Shown: in pieces, positions 1 to 8,681 of the stretch
Layout of the letters: every line of letters starts with the position of its first letter
Position numbering within the stretch: position 1 is the stretch's first letter
Source of the DNA: Sphingobium cloacae
GTDB taxonomy: Bacteria; Pseudomonadota; Alphaproteobacteria; Sphingomonadales; Sphingomonadaceae
Direction: 5' to 3'
Length of the DNA: 64,000 nucleotides
Assembly: GCF_002355855.1 (NCBI RefSeq)
Contig: NZ_AP017655.1
Coordinates: forward strand, 2,607,001 to 2,671,000
Position numbers and translations under genes: made by a program
Notes under the pieces: generated by a model
Seen by the model: only the letters and a program-made list of their open reading frames with translations
Databases searched by the model: none
What the model was told of the DNA's origin: nothing

Positions 1-152
1 GTGCCATGCCCAACAACGACGACACCATCGGTCGTCTCGACAAGCGTGACGACCCGTACGACGCTGCGCTTCAAATGATCGGTTTCGGCAAGGGCCGGGA
101 CCGCGATCAGCGAAAGCAATAGTGCCACGGAAATCTGGTTGAACCACCGCAT
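1..152 (-). CDS. Secreted trypsin-like peptidase, N-terminus only (cut by window edge)
   Basis: Read on the minus strand from an ATG at 152, the frame stays open for 50 codons to the window edge. It begins MRWFNQISVALLLSLIAVPA and has a signal-peptide cleavage site after ALA. The mature start (ETDHLKRSVVRVVTLVET, then a Val-rich strand ending VVVGHG) resembles the first strands of S1C/trypsin-like periplasmic proteases, where the chain runs into the GTGFVV segment. The catalytic triad lies outside the window, so the family call rests on the first strands only. A perfect TTGTC-ATTA-GACAA dyad lies 166 bases upstream of the start. Confidence 0.55.
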   Translation of the reverse strand, partial: MRWFNQISVALLLSLIAVPALAETDHLKRSVVRVVTLVETTDGVVVVGHG

Positions 153-317
153 TCTCAACCCCCCGGAAGTGTGCGATCCTGATGCCTTTCAATCTTGCGA
201 GAAGTGCGCCGGCCCACAAGTCCTGGAATGCGCCCCGAAACTCTCCGCCGCATGCCGCGCAAACGACAACGCAGTCACCGAAGCGGTGACTCGTACCATC
301 TTTTTTTATCAAATCTG

Positions 318-331
318 TTGTCATTAGACAA
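318..331. promoter_or_regulatory. Perfect dyad TTGTC-ATTA-GACAA, candidate operator
   Basis: Perfect 5-4-5 palindrome in the 367-base gap between the divergent peptidase (start 152) and lipoprotein (start 520). Close variants sit upstream of the lipoproteins at 472-485 and 2795-2808. The binding protein is unknown. The rest of the gap shows no gene. Confidence 0.4.
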
Positions 332-471
332 GCGGTCTGCCTTCACAGAGGTACGAGAGGTCGCCCCACGCCCGGGCTACTCGTTCGCAATCCAGCTACT
401 AAACCTCCGGCTCCGCAATGATGCTGTTCGTCATCGAAATGACGTCAGGTTCGCTCTTGCGAAGCAGTATG

Positions 472-485
472 TTTTCTTATAACAA
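472..485 (+). promoter_or_regulatory. Dyad TTTTC-TTAT-AACAA upstream of the first lipoprotein
   Basis: The 14-base element TTTTCTTATAACAA begins 48 bases before the lipoprotein start at 520. It matches the reverse complement of 2795-2808 (TTTTCTTATGACAA) at 13 of 14 positions, at nearly the same distance from the paralogous gene. It could be a shared operator or a shared core promoter element. Confidence 0.45.
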
Positions 486-519
486 GAATATTGTCTAAAG
501 AGGATTGAAGGCGAGTCAC

Positions 520-1296
520 ATGAAGGTATATCTGAGCTTGATGGCCATCGCTCTTCTGGGTGGCTGCAATAGCACTTCCGATGCCGATAATGGACATAGC
601 AGCGGGAACGGAAGCAGCGCCGAGGCACAACCGAAGGATGTTCCGGCCAGCAACTCCCACCCGGAAATGTCGTTGCGTGATTTTAACTTGAGCAACGATA
701 TGGACAGTTACAATCGCACAGTCGAACTCGCCAAAGATGCGCTCGGCACTCTAGGCGGCTCCTCTGGAGGCGTACGCCAGGCAAATGTCCGAGCGTCGGA
801 TGAGGAGCGCACATTCACGGCACGGGCGCTCGCCAGCACCCTCCCGCCGGTAGGCAGCGGAAACGGAGCCGAACGTGTCACACGGCAAGAAGTGGAACTC
901 GATCCCCCGGCCGAGGCCGACTGGATCGCCCGTTCGCGCATCGTTTATGCCGGTGCGCGTTCCATAGATGTCTACTTGTTCGATGCCCCGGTTGTTGCCG
1001 CCAATTCCAACCCTGATGATGCAGCAACAATGCTCGAGGTGAAGGCCGACAAGCTTGTCGATACTCCGGTCGGTGTCGTGGCGCGCACGGGCAGCAAGGG
1101 AGAAGGTCCCGCTTTTTGGTGCATGGCATTGCCGATCAGCATCTCGCGGGATGGCGTGTGTGCAATGACCGCCAATGGCACAAAGCGACTGCTCATGACG
1201 ACCTATGCTCGCCGTAGTGACAATGAACCAGTCGTCAATCCCGAAGCCGTAAGCCGTTTGTTCGCCACGCTGCGGGTAATGTACGCAAAGCGGTAA
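520..1296 (+). CDS. Putative lipoprotein, paralogue of the gene at 1993-2754
   Basis: A 258-residue protein of unrecognised family. The N-terminus MKVYLSLMAIALLGGC is a lipoprotein signal with lipobox LLGGC, predicting outer-membrane or periplasmic anchoring. A low-complexity Ser/Asn/Gly linker follows. The body shares blocks with the gene at 1993-2754: LPPVGSGNGA versus LPPIGSGKGA, a V-x-[LI]-DPPA strand, a Cys near FWCMALP, a second Cys in [VT]CxxxxA, and a closing TTYxRRxD segment. The paired Cys residues may form a disulphide. An in-frame TTG at 505 is possible, but ATG 520 has the better Shine-Dalgarno (GAAGGCGAG) and a compact signal. No function is assigned. Confidence 0.65.
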   Translation: MKVYLSLMAIALLGGCNSTSDADNGHSSGNGSSAEAQPKDVPASNSHPEMSLRDFNLSNDMDSYNRTVELAKDALGTLGGSSGGVRQANVRASDEERTFTARALASTLPPVGSGNGAERVTRQEVELDPPAEADWIARSRIVYAGARSIDVYLFDAPVVAANSNPDDAATMLEVKADKLVDTPVGVVARTGSKGEGPAFWCMALPISISRDGVCAMTANGTKRLLMTTYARRSDNEPVVNPEAVSRLFATLRVMYAKR

Positions 1297-1523
1297 AGGT
1301 GCAGCGAACTCCTTCAGGGCCAACGCACCTGACACCGAAAGAGTGGCAAGATGGAGCACGGCTGTGCCTCGCCCTCATAAGGCACCAATGTTATCTGAGC
1401 ATCTTCGTTTATCGCCTCGGGCTTCGGCGAACCGTTGGGTTGCGAAATGCTATCGCGCAGGCGGATCGGCTCTGGCTGCTATGAGTGGGCGGCGCTCGGT
1501 TCCTAACGCCCGTTGCGCGTTGC

Positions 1524-1886
1524 TCAGGAGCCAGGGTCAATGATCATGACGCTGACGGAGACCAGCAGAAAGATCAGGATGATATTGGCGACGGCGATCG
1601 CCGAAGCGCTTCGCCTCGCGCCCCGCGCCCGAACGATGCCGGCAGCAGCAATGACGCAAAGCAGCGCCAGGGCCGCATACTGGCCGGCCATCATCCATGC
1701 CCGGACGTCCGGACCGACCGCATGATGGTCGATCACGAAAGGACCTGAGAGAATCGCGAGACCCCAGGGTACGAGCATGAACGACAGGGCATGCAGACGA
1801 CGCCGTATCTCGGGCGTCTTCGGAAAGGAGCGGACAACGACCACAACGGATCCGATCCATACGAGAAACAGAACCCAAATGAGCAT
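1524..1886 (-). CDS. Small integral membrane protein, unknown function
   Basis: A 120-residue protein starting MLIWVLFLVWIGSVVVVVRS, preceded by a strong GGAAGGAG ribosome-binding site. A longer frame begins at 1925, but the added residues are charged and the site favours ATG 1886. Four hydrophobic stretches are visible: residues 1-18, about 35-55, about 64-85 and about 95-117. A basic loop (FPKTPEIRRRLHALS) follows the first. The family is not recognised. The gene lies between the two lipoprotein paralogues and in the same direction as the second. Confidence 0.6.
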   Translation of the reverse strand: MLIWVLFLVWIGSVVVVVRSFPKTPEIRRRLHALSFMLVPWGLAILSGPFVIDHHAVGPDVRAWMMAGQYAALALLCVIAAAGIVRARGARRSASAIAVANIILIFLLVSVSVMIIDPGS

Positions 1887-1992
1887 CGGACGCTGTCTCC
1901 TTCCTCTCCTAGGGGGGCACGCCATTCCCGTCTCGTGAAAGACTTTGGCGCACCGGAGAATCGCAAGGAATGCTCGGCTCTAAACCGGGACT

Positions 1993-2754
1993 CTACATGC
2001 CAAGGCGCTGAAATACCCTGATCATCCGGTCGATCGGCTCCTGATCGAACACCTGATCCGCATCGTTCCGCCGCTTATAGGTTGTCACCAGCAACAGAGG
2101 AATGTCGGCCACACTGGCAGAGCATGTCGCCTGACGGCTTTCAGCCACCGGCCGGGCCATGCAGAAGGCCAGGAGATTGTCCTGCCCGCCAAAGCTGGTT
2201 CTTGCTGACGATCCGGTCGGCAGGTCGACGATAGCCATTGTTTCCTTTAAAATCCTCTCTCCGCCCTCGTCGTCGGGCTTGCCGGGCCTCGCGATCGGCT
2301 TCTTGAGATAATAGACTGTCACTGGCGGGTCGCCAGCGAAGGATATGGTCGCTCGACCCACATAGCTGGCGCCAGCTGGCGGATCGATATTGACCTCATA
2401 TTGCTCCACCCGGCTTGCGCCTTTTCCGCTTCCAATGGGTGGCAGGATACTGGCGAGCATGTTGGCAGCCTGCTGACGTGCCGGCGTAGGGGAGGGTGCC
2501 TGAGGGCTCGCAGAGTTCCCCGTAAGCTGCAGCGCTTCTTGTGCGACACCATTGACGCGCTCGCTGGTGGACACGTCTTTGTTCAGCTCAGCAATGGCGG
2601 CCCGCCAGCCTAGCAAACTTGTGTTGGATGAGCCCAACTTTAGCTCTGGCGACGCCATGTTCTCGCTCTTGGACGACTGCTGGCTCTGCTCCGACGCTCG
2701 GCCGCAGGCTCCCAATGCCATAATCGCGCAGATCGACATCACATGTTGTTTCAT
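1993..2754 (-). CDS. Putative lipoprotein, paralogue of the gene at 520-1296
   Basis: A 253-residue protein beginning MKQHVMSICAIMALGACGR, a lipoprotein signal with lipobox LGAC. The frame extends upstream to 2868, but the extra residues are unlike a signal peptide and cover the dyad at 2795-2808, so 2754 is preferred. A Ser/Gln-rich linker is followed by the body shared with the gene at 520-1296 (LPPIGSGKGA, NIDPPAG, FCMARPV, ATCSA, VTTYKRRND). The paralogues lie on opposite strands with 0.7 kb between their stops, which suggests an inverted duplication. Function unknown. Confidence 0.65.
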   Translation of the reverse strand: MKQHVMSICAIMALGACGRASEQSQQSSKSENMASPELKLGSSNTSLLGWRAAIAELNKDVSTSERVNGVAQEALQLTGNSASPQAPSPTPARQQAANMLASILPPIGSGKGASRVEQYEVNIDPPAGASYVGRATISFAGDPPVTVYYLKKPIARPGKPDDEGGERILKETMAIVDLPTGSSARTSFGGQDNLLAFCMARPVAESRQATCSASVADIPLLLVTTYKRRNDADQVFDQEPIDRMIRVFQRLGM

Positions 2755-2794
2755 CCATGCCTCCCACTTCCAGATGACTCTTATTACACATATT

Positions 2795-2808
2795 TTGTCA
2801 TAAGAAAA
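2795..2808 (-). promoter_or_regulatory. Dyad upstream of the second lipoprotein
   Basis: Read on the minus strand it is TTTTCTTATGACAA, ending about 40 bases before the lipoprotein start at 2754. It differs at one position from the element at 472-485 and at two from the perfect dyad at 318-331. Confidence 0.45.
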
Positions 2809-2985
2809 GTGTGAGCTGCTATGTTGGTTGCAACACCGAAAGGCATTGCTTCTGATGCCCTTGCACAATTTACCTGGACATGTTCGTAGCTGACTGTCGG
2901 CGCGATTTTGCAGAAAACGTCCGGTTTCAACGGGAGCCGTCGTTGGCGGATGCCACCGGGAATGACGGGATTGTCCCAGACCAAG

Positions 2986-3624
2986 TCACTCAGGTTCACC
3001 CATCGATCGATGAACGTAAGACAAGTTTTGAAGGCTCCAACTGGAGCCTCGAACGGCGGCAAAGGCGGCGGAAGCTGCAGCGGCCTCAGGAAGCGCAAGA
3101 TCGCTACATAAACGCGTCTCGCGCTTCGCGAGGCGTTCTAGGTATGCGCAGAACATGTCGGCGAGGGCGTCGGCATAGCCCGCGATCTCGGCTTCGGTTC
3201 GCGGCGTGGAGGAAAAGCTGCCGCCCACTTCGCTGAGCGTCGTCTTGATGAGATCGCCGGTGCGCAGCCGCGTTTCCTCGGTCGCGTCCGGCAGCACTTC
3301 GCGCATGAAGTCCTCAACACTGTCGGCCGAGGCGGCGCGAAATTCGATCGCTTCTGGGCCGTCGCGGTAGAGCGGCGCCGCATCATGGAGCGCGCCGCGG
3401 ATCGGCGCTTCCTCACACTCGGATAGCAGGAATGCGTAAACGAGCATGCGCACACGCACCATTGGGGGTTTGGTCGCGCCTGCCAGGATGCTGCGTAGCA
3501 GATCGGACGTCTGCCGCCACTCGTTGCTCTGCAAGCGAAAGAGGATCGACGCCTTGTTGGGGGAATATTTGTAGAGCGAAGGGTGGCTTCCGTTGCGCGC
3601 GTTGATGATCCATCGCGCCGATCT
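2986..3624 (-). pseudogene. TetR-type regulator lacking its N-terminus
   Basis: The minus-strand frame is open from a TAG at 3625-3627. Near its start it encodes NGSHPSLYKYSPNKASILFR, which matches the recognition-helix end of a TetR helix-turn-helix (the GSLYxYFxxK pattern). An all-helical ligand-binding domain of about 180 residues follows, to the stop at 2986. The first 30-40 residues of a normal TetR, including the start and first helices of the DNA-binding domain, are missing upstream of 3625. The only ATG (3534) comes after the HTH. The simplest reading is truncation by a rearrangement near 3625. Confidence 0.6.
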
Positions 3625-3832
3625 CTATGTGCAGCCTCGTTCCCTGCTGGCGGCAGACAAGAAGCTGACCCGCAGCTACAAGCGTGTGCTCAACCACTTT
3701 CGTGAGGGCGGCCGCGTGATGATGGCTCCCAGATTCCGAAAGGACTGACCAGGAGCGCCGTCTGCTTTTTATCGGACGTCGCGGTCGCGCAACAGTCTTG
3801 GAGCGGATTATCCTGAGCGAGGAGACATTGCG

Positions 3833-3976
3833 ATGAAGCTCGCCGTCTATAATTTTGAAAATCTGTTCCCCCGTAAAAGGCCATCAATTTCGACGGTTGA
3901 GAAGAATTTAAGAGACGTTATTCCTACGTTCGAAGAGATCCGATTTGCAAACAATTTGGTGACCCCGATTTCTTGA
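3833..3976 (+). pseudogene. Endonuclease/exonuclease/phosphatase family, N-terminal remnant
   Basis: ATG 3833 follows a GAGGAGA ribosome-binding site and opens with MKLAVYNFENLFPRK, the typical first strand of the endonuclease/exonuclease/phosphatase fold (xxIATYNVENLF), whose Asn is a metal-site residue. Family resemblance is lost after about 15 residues and the frame stops after 47 codons, against a usual 250-350. The break fits the other truncated genes between 3540 and 3980. The stop lies just after a 10-base copy of the tRNA-Glu 3' end. Confidence 0.5.
3957..3966 (+). repeat. Candidate distal attachment repeat TGGTGACCCC
   Basis: TGGTGACCCC here is a direct repeat of 34470-34479, the 3' end of tRNA-Glu including the encoded CCA. 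The two copies would bound a segment of about 30.5 kb holding both iron modules, the conjugation remnants and the serine recombinase. Ten bases is short and a chance match cannot be excluded. Confidence 0.3.
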
Positions 3977-4069
3977 CAGGTTTTTTGACTAAATTAAGAT
4001 CATCCGGGTTGTTCTGGTGTTGCAATTTTGGCCGAACGTCATTTCGTCATCGGGAGAAGGAAATTTCCG

Positions 4070-4837
4070 TTATCTAAGAAAGAACTCGACCGGCACTACC
4101 AGCTCCAGCGTATCGCCGGGTTTGTCGGCGGGCGGCTTGGGAAGTGGCGACGCGCGCTTGGGTAGGGCGACGGCCTCGCGGTCAAGATCGGAGAAGCCGG
4201 ACGACCGTTCCAGCCGCGAGGATAGCACCTTACCTTCACGGTCGATGACGATGCGGACATAAGGTATACCCTGTTGCCGCCGCGCCATCGCCATGCGCGG
4301 ATAGCGACGCACCTTGTTGAGGGCCGAAAGCACCCGTCCTTCCCATGTATCGGGGGCGTTGCTAGATGCTTCTGGGGCTGGCGGTGCGAGCGCCGTTTTG
4401 GGCGCGGCCGTCTCCGGTTCCTTCGGGCCGGAATCGGCGTGCTTGGGGGCAATAACGGGAATTGGCACGGTTACCGGCGAAATCTGAACCTCGCTGTGTT
4501 CGTTCGGCTGGACCTTCTTTTCCTTGACCGGCTCGGGCGCTTCCTTGTCTTCTGGCGGTGTTTCGGGCGGCGACGTGGGCGGGTTCACGTCGAACACGCT
4601 AAGCGCGGGCGGCGGCGCTTCCACCGGGGTGACATAGCCGATGGTAAGGAAGTAACCCGCCAGCATCAGAGCATAGACGCCCACGGTCCCGGCCAGTCCG
4701 GCGAGGCGGGTGCCGTGATCGGCCTGGTAGCTGTACCGTTCGAGCGATGTCGCAGTATCTTCTACGGGGTGCATAGGCAGGAGATCTCGACCTTTAACTC
4801 GCTCGGAATCACGATCGCGTATCTTATTCAGCAACAT
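4070..4837 (-). CDS. tonB: TonB energy-transducing protein (module 1)
   Basis: A 255-residue TonB. It has a cytoplasmic N-terminus, one membrane anchor at about residues 45-68 (LAGTVGVYALMLAGYFLTIG), a periplasmic Pro/Glu/Lys-rich spacer to about 165, and a TonB C-terminal domain with YP (RRYPRMA), YVRIVIDREGKV and SSGFSDLD blocks. With ExbB/ExbD (not in this window) it would carry proton-motive force to the receptor at 6090-8546. It is the last gene of module 1, and its start overlaps the PepSY gene by 14 bases. Met22 is an alternative start. The second TonB at 20752-21618 shares the RASPLPKPP ending. Confidence 0.9.
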   Translation of the reverse strand: MLLNKIRDRDSERVKGRDLLPMHPVEDTATSLERYSYQADHGTRLAGLAGTVGVYALMLAGYFLTIGYVTPVEAPPPALSVFDVNPPTSPPETPPEDKEAPEPVKEKKVQPNEHSEVQISPVTVPIPVIAPKHADSGPKEPETAAPKTALAPPAPEASSNAPDTWEGRVLSALNKVRRYPRMAMARRQQGIPYVRIVIDREGKVLSSRLERSSGFSDLDREAVALPKRASPLPKPPADKPGDTLELVVPVEFFLR

Positions 4838-6077
4838 CGATCTGCCTCATTGGGAGTTGGCTCAATCGGTCGCGCCGCCTAAGGGAAGCTCGTGCGCTTC
4901 GCTTTTTCCACCAGATGATGATCCCCGTGATCGATAAACCGCTCACCAGAATGCCGAGCAGAGCAACAAGAATGCGATAAGGCAGACCGAAGACCTGAGC
5001 CATATGAAGGCCATACATCCACTGATTGAAGGCGTTGCCCGCGGCGCCGTCCTTCCGCGGCAGGGAAAGCGTCAGAAGCTCCCCGGTGCGCCCATCGATG
5101 AACAACCCGGTCGACCCATCATCATCGCGGATATCGCGGTCGCTCCGGACATAATAGATATAGAGATTGCGATTTAGGTCGCGGGCGAGCGCGCTTTCAT
5201 ATTCGATCGTCAAGCCGTATCGATGCGCCGTTTCGGGAAGATGACGCCGTCCCGCAGCGAGTGCATCACGCCAGTCGAGGCGCATGTCCCGCTGATCGGG
5301 AGGAAGAACCGGCAGATTCCGGCGCGGTTCGTCATATACGACGAAGCGCTCCATGATCGCCTGGTAGACCGGCCCGGCGCTGAGCATGACGCTCGACCAC
5401 GCGAACAGGAGCAGCATACCCCATAGCCAGAGCCCGCCCGCACGGTGAAGATCGAGGATGCGGCGGGCCGGCGGCGCTCGGGGCTTGATCGTCCAGGAGA
5501 TCTTCCACCGCGCCCAGAACGACTTGCGCGCGGTTCCTCCGGACGCCGGCAAGGTCAACGCGAAGCCAGCAAAACTGTCGATCGTCCAGAGGATTGCGAC
5601 CAGGCCCAGGATCGTCCCGCCCCATACCGGCGGCAAGGCAAGCTGGCGGTGGAGCTTATATATGAAGCCGATCGTCGAGCGGCGATCGAACAGGCTTCGC
5701 CTAGAATCTCGCGTGCCAAGTAGCGTCCCGTCATAAGGATCGAAGAACGCCTGATCGTAGTCCAATGCCGCCATTACCCCGACACGAGGCCTCATCAGCA
5801 AGACAAGGCTCTCGCCGGGATGCCGGGCAAGGGGAATGAAGAGCGGCTCGGCTTGCGGCAGCGCCTCGCGCGCGTGATCGATCATTCGCTCGATCGGCAG
5901 CTCCTTCTGTCCCGGTTTCAGGCTGACCGTCAGGAGGTCTGCATTGAGCAGATGGTCCAACGGCGCCCGGAACGCGAGGATGCTCCCGGTGAGGCCGGTA
6001 ATCACCAGAAATATGGCGATCCCCAGACCCATCCAGCGATGCAGTCGAACCAGCGCGGTCCGTAACCCCTTGGGCAT
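4824..6077 (-). CDS. PepSY-domain iron-uptake membrane protein (module 1)
   Basis: A 417-residue member of the PepSY-associated TM family, common beside siderophore receptors and often proposed to act in ferric reduction in the inner membrane. The first TM segment with HRWMGLGIAIFLVITGLTGS carries the typical H-R-W motif. A periplasmic PepSY region follows, then TM helices near residues 150-180 and 205-235 with the conserved LHRQL and LDLHRAGGLW histidines, a second PepSY region, and a final TM pair around 365-395 ending IIIWWKKRSAR. It lies 12 bases after the receptor gene, in the same operon as tonB. Confidence 0.85.
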   Translation of the reverse strand: MPKGLRTALVRLHRWMGLGIAIFLVITGLTGSILAFRAPLDHLLNADLLTVSLKPGQKELPIERMIDHAREALPQAEPLFIPLARHPGESLVLLMRPRVGVMAALDYDQAFFDPYDGTLLGTRDSRRSLFDRRSTIGFIYKLHRQLALPPVWGGTILGLVAILWTIDSFAGFALTLPASGGTARKSFWARWKISWTIKPRAPPARRILDLHRAGGLWLWGMLLLFAWSSVMLSAGPVYQAIMERFVVYDEPRRNLPVLPPDQRDMRLDWRDALAAGRRHLPETAHRYGLTIEYESALARDLNRNLYIYYVRSDRDIRDDDGSTGLFIDGRTGELLTLSLPRKDGAAGNAFNQWMYGLHMAQVFGLPYRILVALLGILVSGLSITGIIIWWKKRSARASLRRRDRLSQLPMRQIDVAE

Positions 6078-6089
6078 GGGTCGGCGGCC

Positions 6090-8546
6090 TTACCAGTTGT
6101 AGCGGAGGCTTACATCGACCGAGCGGGGCCTGCCATACCAGCAGAAGGAATAGCAGGAATTGATATAGGTCTTGTCAAAGATGTTGGTGGCGTTGACCGC
6201 CAGCCGCCAGTGATCGACTTGATAGGCGATCAACGCATCGAAGAGGGTTCGGCCCTCTGTCTTGACGCGGTTGGGGATGTCGTATGTACCGCTGGTGTAA
6301 CGTCCACCCAACCCGAAGCTCAACCCCGCCAGCGCGCCTTCGTGAACTGTATAGTCTCCCCAAAGGGACACCATTGTGGAGGGCGTATCCACCGGATGGA
6401 TACCGACCTGTGCCGGGATGGTCGATTTGGTGACTTGAGCGTCAACCAAGGTGAAGGCGCCGCGAATGCGCAGGTTCTCCGTGACGTCGGACTGTGCCTC
6501 GATCTCGATCCCCTTGGACCGGATTTCGCCGGTCTGGACCTGCGCGCCCGGATGGTTGACCTGATCCGGGTCGGGAGTCGACACATTTTGTTGCTTCAGA
6601 TGATAAGCGGCCACGGTGACGAGCGTGTCGCTGCCGTCGGGCTGGAACTTGATGCCCAGTTCATATTGACGGCCCGTTGTCGGTTTGAAGGGCGTGTCGT
6701 CCCAGGTGCTGCCGCTCGCGGGCTCAAAGGCCTCGGTATAGCTGAAATAGGGCGCGAACCCGCTCGGGTGCAGATAAGTGAGGCCACCGCGAAACGTGAA
6801 GGCATCGGCCTTCACCTTCGTTTTGTTGCCCGTGGACAGCGCGGTGGTGATCGTTTCGGCCCAATCCTGCCGGCCGTTCAGGGTTACGACGATCCGGTCT
6901 GCGAACTTGCTTTGCTGCTGGAAATAAATGCCGGTCTGCTGATAGCGGATCGGGTTGTCAGCCCGGGCAGCACCGAAGGCCAGCGTGCCGAGATTACCAT
7001 AGACCGGATTATAGACGTCGATCGGGGGCGCGGCGGCGAACCAGCGCGTGCGCTGATAGTGGCTGCGGCCATAGTCGATCCCGACCATCGAGAGATGCTC
7101 GCCGCCCAGTGCATTCCAACGGACCTGGACATTGTTGTCGGCCGCGATCGTGTCGGAATCGTCGTGGCGCCTTATTACGGAACGGGATGCCGTCCGGTTG
7201 TCGGCTTGCAGGGCGGTGGGATAGACATAGCCATAATCAAGGGTGGATTCGCTATAGCGCAGGCCACTCTTGAACTTCACAGCGTCGCTGAAACTATGTT
7301 CGAACAGATAGCCGACATAGAAGGCGTCGGTGTTCCAATAATCGAAGTCGGAATCGCCAAGATAGCGGTCGCGGGCGATGGGTCCGTTGGGATTGGCAAG
7401 GACCGTGCCCGAATAAGGAAGACCGCTATAATAGCTCGATTTGCTGTTCTGGTAATAGCCGAGCACCGTCAAATTGGTTCTATCGTCGGGACGCCAGGAA
7501 ATGGCGGGCGCAATATAGGTGCGATCATTGCGTCCATAGTCCAGCCAACCGCCGCTGTCCCGCACCAGAGCCGTCAGGCGATAGGAAAATGTCCCTTTCG
7601 TATCGATGGCGCCGCCATGATCAGTGGCGAGTTGGAAGCGGTTGAACGTGCCGCCCTGAACCTCGATCTCGTGCAGAGGCTCCGTCGTCGGCCGTTTCGA
7701 GACGAGATTGATGATCCCGGAGGGGCCGGATTGGCCGTAGAGCACCCCGGCGGGCCCCTTGAGCACTTCGATCCGCTCAAGGCCATAGGTCTCCGATGGC
7801 GCATCGAAGACATTGTAATTGAGGCGCATGCCGTCGCGAAGCAGGCCGCTATTGGTGTTGGCGAAGCCTCGGATGGTGAGGATGTCGTAACTGTCGCCGC
7901 TACCGTTCTGATAGGCAGCTGTACCGATACCCGAGGTATAGCGAAGGGCATCGGTCAGGTTGACGGCCCCCTGTGCGTCCAGAGCTTCGCGCGTCACGAT
8001 CGAGATCGATTGCGGGGTTTCGATGATCGGGGTGTCGGTCTTCGTGCCGGCGGCGCTGCGCCGCGCCGCATAGCTGGGAACGTAGCTTGTGGCGGTCTCC
8101 GGCGGTGCATAACGGCCAAGAAACGGCTTCCCATCGGTATCGCCTTGCACCCGCACCGGGCCAAGCTGGATCGCGCCATCTGCTGATTGCGGAGCGGGTT
8201 CGAGCGTCACGCGGTTACCCGTCGCGCGGAAGGTCAAGCCTGTGCCAACAAGCAGTTGGGACAGCGCCTCCATTGGCGCATATCTGCCGCGCACAGCGCT
8301 GCTGCGCCTGCCCGCCACCTTGTCGAGATCGTAGAAAATCTGGAGTCCGGCGCGGTCGGTGAACGCGAGCAGCGCTTTGTTCAAATCCTGCGCGGGAATA
8401 TCGAATTCGACCTGACCGGCTGGCGCAGCCTGCGCCATTGCCGCCTGCGGGATGGCCGTGCCTGCAATCGTCAGCGCCAACGCGCTTGCCTTAACCGCCC
8501 AGATGCAGCGCCCACGTCTGGCCCCACCCACAATGTTAACCCCCAT
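6090..8546 (-). CDS. TonB-dependent siderophore receptor with STN signalling domain (module 1)
   Basis: An 818-residue outer-membrane receptor. ATG 8546 is preferred over 8594 because AGGAAAGGA lies eight bases upstream and a signal peptide ending AMAQA follows. Domains: STN (about 35-105, FDIPAQDLNKALLAFTDRAG), plug (about 145-270, including TPQSISIVT, TIRGFANTN, LKGPAGVLYGQSGPSGIINL), then a 22-strand-type barrel ending in an aromatic residue (SLRYNW). The plug places it with hydroxamate-type receptors such as FhuA and FoxA; the ligand cannot be read from sequence. The STN domain fits surface signalling through the FecR at 8682-9683 and sigma factor at 9802-10302. Confidence 0.9.
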   Translation of the reverse strand: MGVNIVGGARRGRCIWAVKASALALTIAGTAIPQAAMAQAAPAGQVEFDIPAQDLNKALLAFTDRAGLQIFYDLDKVAGRRSSAVRGRYAPMEALSQLLVGTGLTFRATGNRVTLEPAPQSADGAIQLGPVRVQGDTDGKPFLGRYAPPETATSYVPSYAARRSAAGTKTDTPIIETPQSISIVTREALDAQGAVNLTDALRYTSGIGTAAYQNGSGDSYDILTIRGFANTNSGLLRDGMRLNYNVFDAPSETYGLERIEVLKGPAGVLYGQSGPSGIINLVSKRPTTEPLHEIEVQGGTFNRFQLATDHGGAIDTKGTFSYRLTALVRDSGGWLDYGRNDRTYIAPAISWRPDDRTNLTVLGYYQNSKSSYYSGLPYSGTVLANPNGPIARDRYLGDSDFDYWNTDAFYVGYLFEHSFSDAVKFKSGLRYSESTLDYGYVYPTALQADNRTASRSVIRRHDDSDTIAADNNVQVRWNALGGEHLSMVGIDYGRSHYQRTRWFAAAPPIDVYNPVYGNLGTLAFGAARADNPIRYQQTGIYFQQQSKFADRIVVTLNGRQDWAETITTALSTGNKTKVKADAFTFRGGLTYLHPSGFAPYFSYTEAFEPASGSTWDDTPFKPTTGRQYELGIKFQPDGSDTLVTVAAYHLKQQNVSTPDPDQVNHPGAQVQTGEIRSKGIEIEAQSDVTENLRIRGAFTLVDAQVTKSTIPAQVGIHPVDTPSTMVSLWGDYTVHEGALAGLSFGLGGRYTSGTYDIPNRVKTEGRTLFDALIAYQVDHWRLAVNATNIFDKTYINSCYSFCWYGRPRSVDVSLRYNW

Positions 8547-8681
8547 TCGATCGTTCCTTTCCTGACACGCGAACGACCCGCAAATGATATTCAATAGCGG
8601 GTCTAAAGGTTAGGACGCTTAAGGCAGGGGGAGGCGGTAAAAATAATTTCGCGTTCGCCGAAGCGCGTGTGGATGCGCCCG

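Noticed and set aside
1297..1523. Short frames between the first lipoprotein and the small membrane protein
   Set aside because: The frames at 1299-1484 and 1343-1543 have no ribosome-binding site or recognisable sequence; the stretch looks non-coding.
6210..8186. A 658-codon plus-strand frame opposite the module 1 receptor
   Set aside because: The minus strand encodes a complete STN-plug-barrel receptor. The plus frame has no motif and no ribosome-binding site.
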